A DNA stretch of 35,503 nt from Pelodictyon luteolum (GCA_020721225.1 DYNE01000024.1:1-35503); one strand, 5' to 3'. Shown: positions 24,729-34,370, numbered from the stretch's first letter. The notes: generated by a model not told the origin, from the sequence alone. Translations and numbers: made by a program.

Positions 24729-26102
24729 TCAGGCTATGCCGAGATGAGAGAGCGCCTCCTGCAGGGTTTTGCTTCCTGCAATGGTGATCGGGAGTTTTGT
24801 AAGCGAGGGTTTCAGTTCGCGGGTGTTGGCTTCAGGCAGCACGATACGTCGGAACCCGAGATGCGCGGCTTCCCGGATGCGGCGTTCGCTGTCGCTGATT
24901 GCTCGGAGTTCACCGGAAAGGCCTATTTCGCCGCAGCAGACCGTCGAAGAGTCGACCGGCAGGTTGGCAAGTCCGGAGGCGACTGCAGCGGCTACGGCCA
25001 GGTCGGCAGCAGGTTCAACGAGTTTGAGCCCTCCCGTGATTTTAACGAATACATCCTGTCCCCAGGTTTGCATGCCGAGCCGTTTTTCCAGTACGGCAAG
25101 GATGATCGACATGCGTTTCAGATCGAAGCCGGTACTGATCCGTTGCGGCATGGCGTAACCTGTTTTCGATACGAGCGCCTGTACCTCTACAAGCAGCGCC
25201 CTCGATCCCTCTATTCCGGCAAGAATGGAGTTGCCGGGAATGCCGCTTATTCGACCTGAAATAAAAAACTCCGACGGGTTACCCACCTCTTCGAGCCCGT
25301 TTTCCTCCATACGGAACACTCCGATTTCATTGGTAGAGCCGAACCGGTTCTTTACCGAACGGATAATGCGGTATCGCTGGTACCCTTCGCCTTCGAACTG
25401 CAGCACCGTATCGACCATATGTTCGAGCGCCTTCGGTCCGGCAAGCGCTCCCTCTTTGGTGATGTGGCCGATAATCATGAGTATTACATTGAGCTGCTTG
25501 GCCTTTCGAATCAGCATAGCCGCACACTCCCTGATCTGGGTGATGGTGCCTGCGGAACTCTGGTACTCCTCGGAATAAACAGTCTGGATGGAATCGACGA
25601 TCACCAGACCCGGTTTCTCCTGCTCGATTGCCTCAATAATGCGCTCAAGGTTCACTTCGGGAAGCAGCAGGAGGTTTTCCGACGTGATGGAAAGCCTCCT
25701 TGCCCGCTCACGTATCTGGTTGGGCGACTCCTCACCGGAAATGTAGAGTACCTTTGCAGGAGCCATGCGGGGAGCGAGCTGCAGCATCAGGGTGGATTTA
25801 CCGATGCCCGGCTCGCCGCCGACAAGCACCGCCGAAGCCTGCATGATTCCGCCGCCAAGTACCCGGTCAAGTTCTCCTATGCCGGTCATATGCCTTCGGA
25901 ACTCCGAGGGTTTGACATCGAGCAGTTTCTGCATCCGGAGAGGGGCGGTTCCTGATGTGCGTTGTTTGCCGCTTTTTTCTTCCGGTTCGACATGCGTTTC
26001 CTGCAGGGTCCCCCAGCTCTGGCACTCGAAGCACTTGCCCTGGTATTTCAGCGAAACCGCACCGCAGTTGGTGCAGATATATCGGACAGCGCTTTTAGCC
26101 AT
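24729..26102 (-). CDS. radA: DNA repair protein RadA
   Basis: The start at 26102 gives 457 residues, the usual length; the frame open to 26597 would run into folD. An N-terminal zinc finger has Cys10, Cys13, Cys24 and Cys27. A RecA-like ATPase has Walker A 'GGEPGIGKST' (95-104) and the RadA-specific KNRFG motif (252-256). A Lon-like domain completes it (from about 275). RadA helps branch migration in recombination. The gene starts 11 bases after folD ends, so the two are probably co-transcribed. Confidence 0.95.
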   Translation of the reverse strand: MAKSAVRYICTNCGAVSLKYQGKCFECQSWGTLQETHVEPEEKSGKQRTSGTAPLRMQKLLDVKPSEFRRHMTGIGELDRVLGGGIMQASAVLVGGEPGIGKSTLMLQLAPRMAPAKVLYISGEESPNQIRERARRLSITSENLLLLPEVNLERIIEAIEQEKPGLVIVDSIQTVYSEEYQSSAGTITQIRECAAMLIRKAKQLNVILMIIGHITKEGALAGPKALEHMVDTVLQFEGEGYQRYRIIRSVKNRFGSTNEIGVFRMEENGLEEVGNPSEFFISGRISGIPGNSILAGIEGSRALLVEVQALVSKTGYAMPQRISTGFDLKRMSIILAVLEKRLGMQTWGQDVFVKITGGLKLVEPAADLAVAAAVASGLANLPVDSSTVCCGEIGLSGELRAISDSERRIREAAHLGFRRIVLPEANTRELKPSLTKLPITIAGSKTLQEALSHLGIA

Positions 26103-26113
26103 TGTGGTATTTC

Positions 26114-27004
26114 CTACTGCAGGTTGTTGGCCCGCTCGAACGACTGCAGGGTGTTTTTCAGCAGCATGGCTATGGTCATGGGTCCAACGCCTCCCGGCAC
26201 GGGAGTCATGGCCGAAGCGAGTGCCGACACGCCTTCGTAATCGACATCGCCTGCCAGACGGCTGCCGCTCTTTGTCGAGGGGTCGTCGATCCGGTTGATT
26301 CCGACGTCGATAACGACAGCGCCGGGCTTGACCATATCGGCTGTAATGAAACCGGCTTTGCCGATGGCGGCGATGAGAATGTCGGCCTGACGGGTGTAGG
26401 ACGGAATGTCCTTTGTAGCCGAATGGCAGATGGTCACGGTGCAGTTTGTCGCGTCGAGTTTCTGCAGCATCAGGTTGGCCATCGGTTTTCCGACGATATT
26501 GCTGCGGCCGACCACAACGCAGTGTTTGCCTTTTGTTTCTATGTTGTAGCGCCCGAGCAGTTCGAGGATGCCGTAAGGGGTGCAGCTTACGAAACACTTG
26601 TCGAGATGGCCCATTACCAGTCGGCCCAGATTTTCCGGGTGGAATCCGTCCACATCCTTTGCCGGGTCGATGGCAAGCGTAACGGCGAACTCATCGATCT
26701 GTTTCGGCAGCGGTTGCTGTACCAGAATGCCGTGCACGTCGGGATCGTCGTTCAGTTCCCGGATTCTGGAGAGCAGCGCCTCCTCGGAGGTCGAGGCCTC
26801 CATTTCGATTACGCTCGAATGCATGCCTGTCTCTTTGCAGGATTTTGCCTTGTTGCGCACATAAACCTGCGATGCCGGATCCTCTCCAACAATGATAACG
26901 GTCAGTCCCGGAACTTTTCCGGTTGCCGTCCTGTGCTCGTCCACCCGGACTTTCAGTTCGCTTTTCAGGTCGATGGAGACCTTTTTTCCGTCAATAATCA
27001 GCAT
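26114..27004 (-). CDS. folD: Methylenetetrahydrofolate dehydrogenase/cyclohydrolase
   Basis: The product is 296 residues, full length. The catalytic pair is Tyr48 and Lys52 in 'SQVYVRNKAKSC'. 'GILVQQPLP' (substrate loop, 91-99), the NADP-binding 'VVVGRSNIVGKPMA' and the C-terminal 'TPVPGGVGPMTIAML' are all present. It interconverts 5,10-methylene- and 10-formyl-THF in one-carbon metabolism. It is the first gene of the folD-radA pair and is divergent from the Zn-dehydrogenase gene across 188 bases. Confidence 0.96.
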   Translation of the reverse strand: MLIIDGKKVSIDLKSELKVRVDEHRTATGKVPGLTVIIVGEDPASQVYVRNKAKSCKETGMHSSVIEMEASTSEEALLSRIRELNDDPDVHGILVQQPLPKQIDEFAVTLAIDPAKDVDGFHPENLGRLVMGHLDKCFVSCTPYGILELLGRYNIETKGKHCVVVGRSNIVGKPMANLMLQKLDATNCTVTICHSATKDIPSYTRQADILIAAIGKAGFITADMVKPGAVVIDVGINRIDDPSTKSGSRLAGDVDYEGVSALASAMTPVPGGVGPMTIAMLLKNTLQSFERANNLQ

Positions 27005-27192
27005 GATGCTCTGGCTTGGTAAGATAGGTTTGAAAAAACGGTTCTCGTGCGCAAAGAAGTATAAGATATGCTTTCTTCGGCTTATGCTGAAACCTGTTTT
27101 TCAGTGGCCGGTAGTTTGCAGAACAGGCCTGATCTATGTATTTATAGAGCCTTTACAGTTCATTAATGCATGGAATCAACGCTTAAACGCGC

Positions 27193-28155
27193 ATGAAAGC
27201 TCTTGTGCTCAAAGAGCCCCGTATCCTCGAGTTGTGTGTGCGGAACTATCCCGAGCCGGGCGAGGGCGAGTCGCTGGTGCGCGTTGCCTGCTGCTCGGTC
27301 TGCCGAACCGACGCAAAAATGTGGCAGAGCGGACACCGCGATCTCGTTATGCCGCGTGTACTTGGCCATGAAATTTCGGGCTACCGGGATAAGGAGAGGG
27401 TTGTGGTATGGCCGGGTCTTTCATGCGGAAGCTGCGCCTTCTGTCTCGCCGGTCGGGAGAACCTCTGTGCCTCCATGCGGATTCTCGGATTTCATCATGA
27501 CGGCGGATTTGCCGAGTATGTGGCCGTGCCTCGTACGAGTCTGCTTACCGTCCCCGTAACGCTGCCGATGGAGCTTGCTGCGCTTGCCGAACCGCTCGGC
27601 TGTGCGCTGCACGGGCTCGACCGTGCCGGGGTTCGGTCCGGTGAACGGGTGCTGATCTACGGCGCGGGTTCGCTCGGTCTATTTCTTGCTCTCGGTGCTG
27701 CAGAGCGGGCCGCTTATCCGGTCGTTATCGAGCCCGACGGGGAAAAGCTTCGGAAGAGCCGTACCTTCAGGGATCGCTTTGGCGTCGGAAGCGCTGAAAA
27801 CCCTTCGGCCGTATCCGGCTTATTCGATGCGGCATTCAATGCCGCATCGGTACCCTCAACGCTCGATGGGCTCAGTAAACTCCGGCCTGGCGGACGATAC
27901 TGCCTTTTCAGCGGACTTCAGGAGCTTCCCGAATCCGCCGCGTCGCTCGTTGCCGGGCTGCACTACAGGGAACTGCAGCTTTTGGGTTCCTATGGATGCA
28001 CCCGCGCATCGATGGCATCCGCTCTTGCCATGCTTGAGCGTTTCAGCGGCGATCTTGCCTTTATGGTCGAGCGTAAGCTCAGGCTGGAGCAGCTTGAGGC
28101 TATCATGCCGGATGTGATGGGAGGAAAGCATTATAAAATGGTTGTTCAATTCTGA
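27193..28155 (+). CDS. Zinc-dependent medium-chain dehydrogenase
   Basis: The product is 320 residues, slightly short for the family. Catalytic Zn ligands are Cys37 (SVCRTD), His59-Glu60 (GHE) and probably the EPLGC region (133-137). Structural Zn cysteines are 78, 81, 84 and 92 (CGSCAFC...C). The Rossmann motif GAGSLG is at 157-162. The closest relatives I would expect are threonine/sorbitol-type dehydrogenases, so the substrate is probably a polyol or amino alcohol. The next gene, the TrpD-like enzyme, starts 10 bases after the stop, which suggests a shared pathway. Confidence 0.8.
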   Translation: MKALVLKEPRILELCVRNYPEPGEGESLVRVACCSVCRTDAKMWQSGHRDLVMPRVLGHEISGYRDKERVVVWPGLSCGSCAFCLAGRENLCASMRILGFHHDGGFAEYVAVPRTSLLTVPVTLPMELAALAEPLGCALHGLDRAGVRSGERVLIYGAGSLGLFLALGAAERAAYPVVIEPDGEKLRKSRTFRDRFGVGSAENPSAVSGLFDAAFNAASVPSTLDGLSKLRPGGRYCLFSGLQELPESAASLVAGLHYRELQLLGSYGCTRASMASALAMLERFSGDLAFMVERKLRLEQLEAIMPDVMGGKHYKMVVQF

Positions 28156-28165
28156 TTGTAAACTT

Positions 28166-29248
28166 ATGTCACACGAAACAGAACTTCGCCGATTCGGGAA
28201 ATTGATCTCCTCGATCGCTTCAGGCTATGTCATGAGCCGGGAGGAGTCGTGCGAAACATACCGGCAGGTTATTCTTAATCTCCAGCCCGAACTGCAGCAG
28301 GGGGCATTTCTTCTGGCACATTTCATGAGGAATCCCACAGTCGAAGAACTCTCGGGGGCGTGGGATGCGCTTGACCGGTATGATACGGCGAAAATCGCCG
28401 TTGAGGGTGACGGTCCGGTCTGCGATATCGTCGGTACCGGTTCGGATCCCATGAAAACCCTTAATTGCTCGACTCCCGCTTCGTTGATCGCCGCGGCCTG
28501 CGGACTCAGTATGGCCAAAAAAGGCGCCCGACTGGTGACAGGAGTTTCGGGTGCGTCCGATGTTTTCGAATGCCTCGGTCTCGACCTCGATTTGCCTCTC
28601 GAACGAGCCGGGCAGGCTCTCAGGGAGAGTGGAATCTGCTATCTTCCGGGGGAGGCTTTTCTGAAATCCGGTTGGTCCCGCCTGATTCGGAGCATGCGGT
28701 TCACCTCAGTCTTCAACATACTCGGCCCGCTTACCAGACCCTGCCCTGAAAACAATTGTGCGGTTATCGGTGCCTACGCTCCGGAGATTTGCGACCGGAT
28801 GATTGCCATACAGAAGGAGATCGGCATGGAGGCGGTTGTCGCCCCTTATGGCATGGTAGAGGGCATGGGGCCCGAAAACGGCATTGACGAATATTCGCTT
28901 TCAGGTACAACCAGGGTGGTCGAACTGCGCAGGGGGAGTGTTTCTGTTCATGAGGTGACACCGGAAGATTTCGGCATGAAAAAGGTGCCTTTCAGCCACA
29001 TAGCAAGCCGGGCGAGTGCCGGAGAGAATGCTGCTGTCGTGCTCGATGTGCTTCAGGGAAAGAGCGACGGAGCGGCTGCCGACTTTTTCTGTATGAACGC
29101 TGCCGCTGCGCTCTACATTGCAGGCATGGCTCCCGACTACAGGAAAGCAGCAGATATGGCCCGTGAAGCGCTTGCGTCGGGAGCGGCATTCCGGAAACTC
29201 GAAGATTTAAGAGCTTTTCAGGGAAAAGACCAGCTTTGTCCTGTCTGA
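28166..29248 (+). CDS. Divergent TrpD-family phosphoribosyltransferase
   Basis: The ATG at 28166 gives 360 residues; a TTG at 28142 would overlap the dehydrogenase gene. The fold matches anthranilate phosphoribosyltransferase: GTGSD (90-94; usual GTGGD), NCST (100-103), 'VSGASDVFECLG', 'FNILGPLTRP' (183-192) and the metal-binding Asp-Glu pair in 'NGIDEYSLSG' (241-242). However, 'KKGAR' (118-122) replaces KHGNR, and the segment holding the usual Arg that contacts anthranilate reads 'IRSMRFTSVFN'. These changes argue against anthranilate as substrate. It is probably co-transcribed with the dehydrogenase upstream. A normal trpD elsewhere in the genome would support a separate role. Confidence 0.75.
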   Translation: MSHETELRRFGKLISSIASGYVMSREESCETYRQVILNLQPELQQGAFLLAHFMRNPTVEELSGAWDALDRYDTAKIAVEGDGPVCDIVGTGSDPMKTLNCSTPASLIAAACGLSMAKKGARLVTGVSGASDVFECLGLDLDLPLERAGQALRESGICYLPGEAFLKSGWSRLIRSMRFTSVFNILGPLTRPCPENNCAVIGAYAPEICDRMIAIQKEIGMEAVVAPYGMVEGMGPENGIDEYSLSGTTRVVELRRGSVSVHEVTPEDFGMKKVPFSHIASRASAGENAAVVLDVLQGKSDGAAADFFCMNAAAALYIAGMAPDYRKAADMAREALASGAAFRKLEDLRAFQGKDQLCPV

Positions 29249-29369
29249 GAGTTGCAGCCGTGGATTGCGGGTTTTAGAAGTCACGTAAAGTTTCTTAGAT
29301 TTGTTTCCCCTGACATTCAATCGTTTGAAAGCAGGCGGTTATGTTCCCTTTTTTAACTTTTGTTCAGGT

Positions 29370-29942
29370 ATGTCGCTTGTTTCCATTGGAAATGTGCTTG
29401 TCGACCGCGCGATACTGCAAGCCGAGTTTTTCTGTGATCTCCAGCAGTGCAGAGGAGCCTGCTGTGTGGAGGGAGAGCTTGGTGCGCCGCTTTCCCCGGA
29501 TGAAGCCCTCAAGCTTGAAACGGCGCCGGATGAGCTGATAAGGATGTTGCCCGACAGGAATATCCGATATCTTCACCGATATGGTGCCGTAGAGGTCTAT
29601 CAGGGCACGCAGTACACCCGAACCATCGAGGGTCGGGAGTGCGTGTATGCCGTCATTAAAAACGGGATTACGCTTTGTGCGGTTGAGATTGCCTGCCGTG
29701 AAGGCGTTCTTCTTTTTGATAAACCGCTTTCATGCAGACTTTTTCCGGTTAGAGTACGCAGAAAATTTGGCCTCGATCATCTGGTTTACGAGCAGCACCA
29801 TATGTGCCGTTCGGCAAGAAAAATCGGAGGGGAACGTCGGACAAGACTTGTTGATTATATCTACCGTGCACTTGAAGCCGCTTACGGCGTGGAGTGGGCG
29901 AAAAGCCTGAAAGCATTTGTTGATTCATCCCCTGAAACCTGA
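29370..29942 (+). CDS. DUF3109 cysteine-rich protein
   Basis: The start at 29370 begins at the family-typical 'MSLVSIGNVLVDRAIL' and gives 190 residues; the frame open to 29301 adds an unlikely lead. Cysteines 22, 27, 31 and 32 ('FFCDLQQCRGACCVEGELGAPL') and further ones in 'CAVEIAC', 'LSCRLFPVR' and 'HMCRSARK' fit DUF3109, related to the YkgJ zinc/iron cluster family. The function is unknown; a metal cluster is inference. The stop TGA overlaps the rpoN ATG by one base (TGATG), so the pair is translationally coupled. Confidence 0.8.
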   Translation: MSLVSIGNVLVDRAILQAEFFCDLQQCRGACCVEGELGAPLSPDEALKLETAPDELIRMLPDRNIRYLHRYGAVEVYQGTQYTRTIEGRECVYAVIKNGITLCAVEIACREGVLLFDKPLSCRLFPVRVRRKFGLDHLVYEQHHMCRSARKIGGERRTRLVDYIYRALEAAYGVEWAKSLKAFVDSSPET

Positions 29943-31396
29943 TGGCAGAGATAAAGCTTCAACAGAAACAGAAAGCGATTCTGTCTGCACAGCAGATACT
30001 CAGCAGTCAGCTTCTCCAGCTTCCGCTTCTCAACCTCGAACAGAGGATATATGACGAGTTGCAGGAAAATCCCATGCTTGAGCTTACCTCCGAAAGCAAG
30101 GATACCGCCGGGGATATCTCTTCAGACGACGACAGCTCTGCGGGTGACGATATGTTCGGCTCGCTGGAACGATTCAGCAAAAGTTCGATAAAGGAGCCTC
30201 TTCAGGTTAACACGCCCAGGGACGATGCCGAAGGGCGGCTGACCTTTACCCATGAAAGCGCGCCGCAGGAACGTTTTTTTCAGGCGGTGCAGCATGACAG
30301 TTTCGACGAGCAGCTTCTCCGGCAGCTTGTCCTGCAGGAGGGTATCGGTGAACGGGAGGTCTTGATTGCTATAGAGATTCTCGGTAATCTCGATCATGAC
30401 GGCTATCTTGCCGAGGAGAGCGATGTGATTCTTGCCGGACTGCACGGCAACGGCCTGGACACCGATGAATATGAGATAGAAAAAATCCTGCATAAAATTC
30501 ACTATCTCGATCCTCCTGGTATTGCCGTACGGGATCTGAGAGAACGTCTCCTGGTACAACTGAAACTGAGGGAAGCGTCCAGTGAAGAGGAGGTATACCT
30601 TACTGCTGTCCGTATTCTTGAACAATTTTACGAGGATTTTTTACATAGGCGATATGACCGGATTCTGAAAAAACTCGATCTCTCCAAAGATCAGGTCGAA
30701 GAGGCTCTTGGGATCATTACTTCACTTGATCCGCATCCTGTGGAGGTTTTTCACGATGAAGGGGGGCATTACATTACCCCTGATTTTATCGTGACCTACG
30801 AAAACGGAGAGCTTACCGCCATGCTTAACGACCGGAGTTCGCTTTCAGTCAAGGTGTCGGAGCTGTATCAGGGGATACTGAAAAACCGCAAGGCGCCAAA
30901 GGATGAAAAGCGGTTTATCCGCTACAATCTCACGAGAGCCAACGATTTTGCCGCAGCCATCGCTATCAGGCGCCAGACACTTCTGAAAGTGATCGAATCG
31001 CTTATGAAAGCGCAATACGCTTTTTTCGTTTCAGGTCCGGAACATCTCGTTCCTCTTGGAATGAAAGCCATCGCCGGCGATACCGGTCTTGACATTTCCA
31101 CCATCAGCCGGGCGGTGAACGGCAAGTATGTGCAGACCCGTTTCGGAGTTTTTGAACTTAAATATTTCTTCAGCAGTTCGCTTGCCACCGACGATGGCGA
31201 CGATATGTCGAGTAAAATCATCCGGCAGTATATCGGTGAAATGGTGAAATCCGAGAATTCCGACAAGCCGCTCAGCGACGATCTGATAACCGGCATGCTC
31301 AAGGATAAGGGAATCAACATAGCCCGCAGAACGGTTGCAAAATACCGTGAACAAATGCAAATTCCAGTTGCAAGGCTAAGGAAAAAAATATTTTAA
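29942..31396 (+). CDS. rpoN: RNA polymerase sigma-54 factor
   Basis: The product is 484 residues. Region I is the Gln/Leu-rich start ('LQQKQKAILSAQQILSSQLLQLP'), followed by the acidic region II (about 48-120) and the core-binding domain. The HTH and the RpoN box 'ARRTVAKYRE' (about 461-470) complete it. It directs RNA polymerase to -24/-12 promoters and needs bacterial enhancer-binding proteins. Its place between DUF3109 and hslV is unusual compared with the proteobacterial location next to lptB and hpf. The hslV start lies 15 bases after its stop. Confidence 0.95.
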   Translation: MAEIKLQQKQKAILSAQQILSSQLLQLPLLNLEQRIYDELQENPMLELTSESKDTAGDISSDDDSSAGDDMFGSLERFSKSSIKEPLQVNTPRDDAEGRLTFTHESAPQERFFQAVQHDSFDEQLLRQLVLQEGIGEREVLIAIEILGNLDHDGYLAEESDVILAGLHGNGLDTDEYEIEKILHKIHYLDPPGIAVRDLRERLLVQLKLREASSEEEVYLTAVRILEQFYEDFLHRRYDRILKKLDLSKDQVEEALGIITSLDPHPVEVFHDEGGHYITPDFIVTYENGELTAMLNDRSSLSVKVSELYQGILKNRKAPKDEKRFIRYNLTRANDFAAAIAIRRQTLLKVIESLMKAQYAFFVSGPEHLVPLGMKAIAGDTGLDISTISRAVNGKYVQTRFGVFELKYFFSSSLATDDGDDMSSKIIRQYIGEMVKSENSDKPLSDDLITGMLKDKGINIARRTVAKYREQMQIPVARLRKKIF

Positions 31397-31411
31397 CAGG
31401 TGTTTTCAATT

Positions 31412-31960
31412 ATGGGTCAGGAATCAAAGCCGTTGATACGTTCAACGACGGTACTGGGTGTTATCAGGGACGGCAAGGCAGCTCTCGGCAGCGACGGCCA
31501 GATGACGCTCGGCAACACCGTGCTCAAGCACTCCACACGTAAAATAAGGAGCCTTTACCACGGCCGCATCATAACCGGCTTTGCAGGCGCCACGGCAGAT
31601 GCCGTCACGCTGCTCGACCGGTTCGAGGAAAAGCTCGACGCATACGGCGGCAAGCTTGAACGGGCGGCCGTCGAGCTTGCCCGCGACTGGAGAACCGACA
31701 AGTATCTCAGGCGGCTTGAAGCGATGCTTGCCGTGGTCAGTCAGGACAAGGCGCTCATCATTTCCGGTACGGGAGACGTCATCGAACCTGAAGACAGTAT
31801 CGTTGCCATCGGGAGCGGCAGTATGTACGCTCTTGCTGCGGCTCGTTCGCTTCTAAAGCATACTCCGCTTTCAGCGCGTGAGATCGTCTCGGAAAGTTTG
31901 AAGATTGCCGCCGATATCTGTATCTATACTAACGATCATATTGTTATTGAAGAACTCTGA
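31412..31960 (+). CDS. hslV: ATP-dependent protease subunit HslV
   Basis: The ATG at 31412 gives 182 residues; a GTG at 31400 is closer to the ACAGG site but adds four unneeded residues. An 11-residue propeptide ('[11 protein letters not shown]') precedes the catalytic Thr12, which becomes Thr1 of the mature subunit. Mature Asp17 and Lys33 are at the expected positions. It forms the double hexameric proteolytic chamber with HslU caps. The gene follows rpoN by 15 bases and precedes hslU by 60. Confidence 0.95.
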   Translation: MGQESKPLIRSTTVLGVIRDGKAALGSDGQMTLGNTVLKHSTRKIRSLYHGRIITGFAGATADAVTLLDRFEEKLDAYGGKLERAAVELARDWRTDKYLRRLEAMLAVVSQDKALIISGTGDVIEPEDSIVAIGSGSMYALAAARSLLKHTPLSAREIVSESLKIAADICIYTNDHIVIEEL

Positions 31961-32020
31961 ACAGCAGCTCTGCCGTCGAATGAATTCTTTACTGTTTCTC
32001 TGAAATTTCAATTATCCGCA

Positions 32021-33493
32021 ATGACCATTACCAGCGACACTGAAGCTGCTGCCAGGACAGAAGGAAAAAGTGCTATTGCCGCACATAATCTTACACCGAA
32101 CCAGATTGTCGGACTTCTCGATAAATATATAATCGGGCAGAAAGACGCCAAGAAATCGGTAGCTATCGCCCTGCGCAACCGGTTGCGTCGTCAGCATGTA
32201 GACGACGATCTTCGTGAGGAGATCATGCCGAACAACATCATCATGATCGGGCCAACCGGCGTGGGTAAAACCGAAATCGCCCGGAGGCTCGCCAAGCTTG
32301 CCAAAGCCCCGTTCGTGAAGGTAGAGGCATCAAAATTCACCGAAGTCGGCTATGTGGGGCGCGATGTCGAATCAATGATCCGCGACCTGGTCGATCAGTC
32401 GGTCGCCATGGTGCGCAGCGAGAAATCCGAAGAGGTAAAAGAAAAAGCAGCTCTTCTTGTCGAGGAGCGACTTCTCGATATTCTTCTTCCTCCGGCTCCG
32501 CAGTCACGATCGCATGATGACCAGGACGACGAACAGGACGAAAACCGTAATCCCATGGCTCCGGCGGACGAGAACGATATTTCCCAGGAGGTTAACCGCC
32601 GCAGCCGGGAAAAGATGCTTGAACGGCTTCGCAAGGGCAAGCTTGAGGAACGTCAGATTGAAATGGATACGGCAAGCGAGAACCCCGGAGGAATGATGCA
32701 GATTTTCGGCCCGCTCGGCCAGATGGAGGAGATCGGCAGCATCATGCAGGATCTCATGAGCGGCCTGCCGCGCAAGCGCAAGAAACGCCGGGTAACGATA
32801 GCCGAAGCCCGCAGGATACTCGAACAGGAGGAGGTACAGAAGCTTATCGATATGGACGCAGTGGTCAAGGATGCCATCAACAAGGTCGAGCAGTCCGGTA
32901 TCGTATTCATCGACGAGATCGACAAGATAGCTGCTCCATCGACCGGTTCGGGCGGCGGCAAAGGCCCTGACGTCAGTCGTGAAGGGGTACAGCGCGATCT
33001 TCTGCCAATCGTCGAAGGTTCCAATGTCGCAACCAAATATGGCATCGTCAAAACCGACCATGTGCTTTTCATCGCATCGGGCGCTTTTCACGTCTCCAAG
33101 CCCTCCGACCTCATTCCCGAGCTGCAGGGCCGTTTTCCAATCAGGGTCGAGCTCAAAAGCCTTACCGAGGAGGATTTCTACAAGATTCTCACCCAGCCCA
33201 AGAACGCGCTCATCAAGCAGTACAAGGCGCTGATCAGTACGGAAGGAGTTGATCTCGATTTTACCGACGGTGCGATTCTTGAGATAGCCAGAATTGCAGC
33301 CAAGGTCAACGAAAGCGTTGAAAATATAGGCGCACGCCGGCTGCATACCATCATGACCAACCTGCTCGAAGAGCTGATGTTCAACATTCCCGAAAGCGTG
33401 ACGGACGAAAAGGTGGTGATTGATGAAGCCATGGTGCAGGATAAGCTTTCCGCGGTGTCATCGGATCGTGATCTGAGCCAGTATATTCTCTAA
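32021..33493 (+). CDS. hslU: ATP-dependent protease ATPase subunit HslU
   Basis: The product is 490 residues. The AAA+ N-domain has Walker A 'GPTGVGKTE' (77-85), Walker B '[11 protein letters not shown]' (about 293-303) and sensor '[15 protein letters not shown]'. Between these is the I-domain insertion (about 110-260), here with a Gln/Asp/Glu-rich stretch. The C-terminal 'DLSQYIL' is the tail that docks into HslV. It unfolds and threads substrates into the HslV chamber. It is followed after 11 bases by aroQ. Confidence 0.96.
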   Translation: MTITSDTEAAARTEGKSAIAAHNLTPNQIVGLLDKYIIGQKDAKKSVAIALRNRLRRQHVDDDLREEIMPNNIIMIGPTGVGKTEIARRLAKLAKAPFVKVEASKFTEVGYVGRDVESMIRDLVDQSVAMVRSEKSEEVKEKAALLVEERLLDILLPPAPQSRSHDDQDDEQDENRNPMAPADENDISQEVNRRSREKMLERLRKGKLEERQIEMDTASENPGGMMQIFGPLGQMEEIGSIMQDLMSGLPRKRKKRRVTIAEARRILEQEEVQKLIDMDAVVKDAINKVEQSGIVFIDEIDKIAAPSTGSGGGKGPDVSREGVQRDLLPIVEGSNVATKYGIVKTDHVLFIASGAFHVSKPSDLIPELQGRFPIRVELKSLTEEDFYKILTQPKNALIKQYKALISTEGVDLDFTDGAILEIARIAAKVNESVENIGARRLHTIMTNLLEELMFNIPESVTDEKVVIDEAMVQDKLSAVSSDRDLSQYIL

Positions 33494-33504
33494 AAAAGGG
33501 ACAC

Positions 33505-33945
33505 ATGGGTACTCATTCGATTCTTGTACTGAACGGGCCGAACCTCTCAAGGCTCGGCAAGCGCGAACCGGAAATATACGGCAAGCTCACGCTTGACGAT
33601 ATCAATCGCGAGCTTGTCGAAAGTTTTTCTGAAGTGGCTTTCGAGTTTTATCAGTCGGAAGGCGAGGGCGCTTTGATCGAAAAGCTTTTTCAGGCGGAGG
33701 ACAACGGAAGCTGCTGCGGAGTTGTCCTCAATGCCGGGGCGCTCACGCACTACTCCATAGCCCTTCGCGACGCCATCAGCGCCATAAGGTTGCCTGTCGT
33801 GGAAGTGCACCTCTCCAATATCTATGCCCGCGAGGCCTTCCGCCGTACTTCAGTGATTTCAGAAGTCTGCAAGGGAGTCATCAGCGGATTTGGCGCAAAT
33901 AGCTACAGTCTCGGAGTCAGGGCGATTCTTGAAATCAGGAGTTGA
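33505..33945 (+). CDS. aroQ: Type II 3-dehydroquinate dehydratase
   Basis: The product is 146 residues; ATG 33505 has GGGA six bases upstream. '[18 protein letters not shown]' carries the catalytic Tyr25 and Arg20. '[15 protein letters not shown]' (75-89) replaces the usual 'NPGAYTHTS' at three positions. '[15 protein letters not shown]' contains the catalytic His102. The enzyme makes 3-dehydroshikimate for aromatic amino acids, and also supplies chorismate for menaquinone. It is the last gene of the DUF3109-rpoN-hslVU run and marks the start of the decayed zone on its right. Confidence 0.9.
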   Translation: MGTHSILVLNGPNLSRLGKREPEIYGKLTLDDINRELVESFSEVAFEFYQSEGEGALIEKLFQAEDNGSCCGVVLNAGALTHYSIALRDAISAIRLPVVEVHLSNIYAREAFRRTSVISEVCKGVISGFGANSYSLGVRAILEIRS

Positions 33946-34016
33946 TCGGGAGTAAGAAAGGCCTTTTTTTTCTTCTGATTTTGTTCAGAGTCCCATCAAC
34001 TCAAAGCATATCCCCT

Positions 34017-34354
34017 ATGAAAACGAAGCTGATTTTTACAGGCACCATTTTGCTTGCAGGCATCACTTCAAGCCCTGCACTTGCCGCTGATTCATTGTAC
34101 ATCAGCGGCAATATCGGCATCTCCCAGTTCAGTGACATTGGCCAGACCCCGCAACACAGATCCAGCATGGCAGTATCTCTACCGAATCAGGTCTGTATGT
34201 TACGGGTGCGTTCGGCAAGCATTTCGACAGTTTCAGGATCGATGAGGAATTCGGTTATCAGAGAAACGATGCGTACAAGATATCCATGCATGGAATGGAG
34301 CCCTTCCGTCATTCAGAACGTCTAACTCCTCTCCTCCCCAAACTTGGCACGTAG
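34017..34354 (+). pseudogene. Frameshifted, truncated outer-membrane beta-barrel gene
   Basis: From ATG 34017 the frame gives a signal peptide and barrel start: 'MKTKLIFTGTILLAGITSSP' then 'ALAADSLYISGNIGISQFSDIGQTP'. The barrel text then continues in another frame from about 34151: 'ATQIQHGSISTESGLYVTGA' and 'FGKHFDSFRIDEEFGYQRND', ending at TAG 34352-34354. One base missing in the CCCCG run at 34147-34151 explains the switch. The sum is about 110 residues, roughly half a usual porin-like small barrel (about 190-220), so the 3' half is also lost. It could be a sequencing error plus a truncated gene. Confidence 0.75.
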
Positions 34355-34370
34355 CACAATCTTCTCCAGA

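Noticed and set aside
26102-27022. Plus-strand open frame of 306 codons opposite folD
   Set aside because: It is the antisense shadow of folD, whose motifs are clear; the translated text is Cys/His/Phe-rich with no family features.
32504-33346. Minus-strand open frame of 280 codons opposite hslU
   Set aside because: It is a shadow of hslU, which has all AAA+ motifs.
33957-33971. AAAGGCCTTT followed by T-run as an aroQ terminator
   Set aside because: The palindrome has no loop, so it cannot fold as a normal terminator hairpin; left uncalled.
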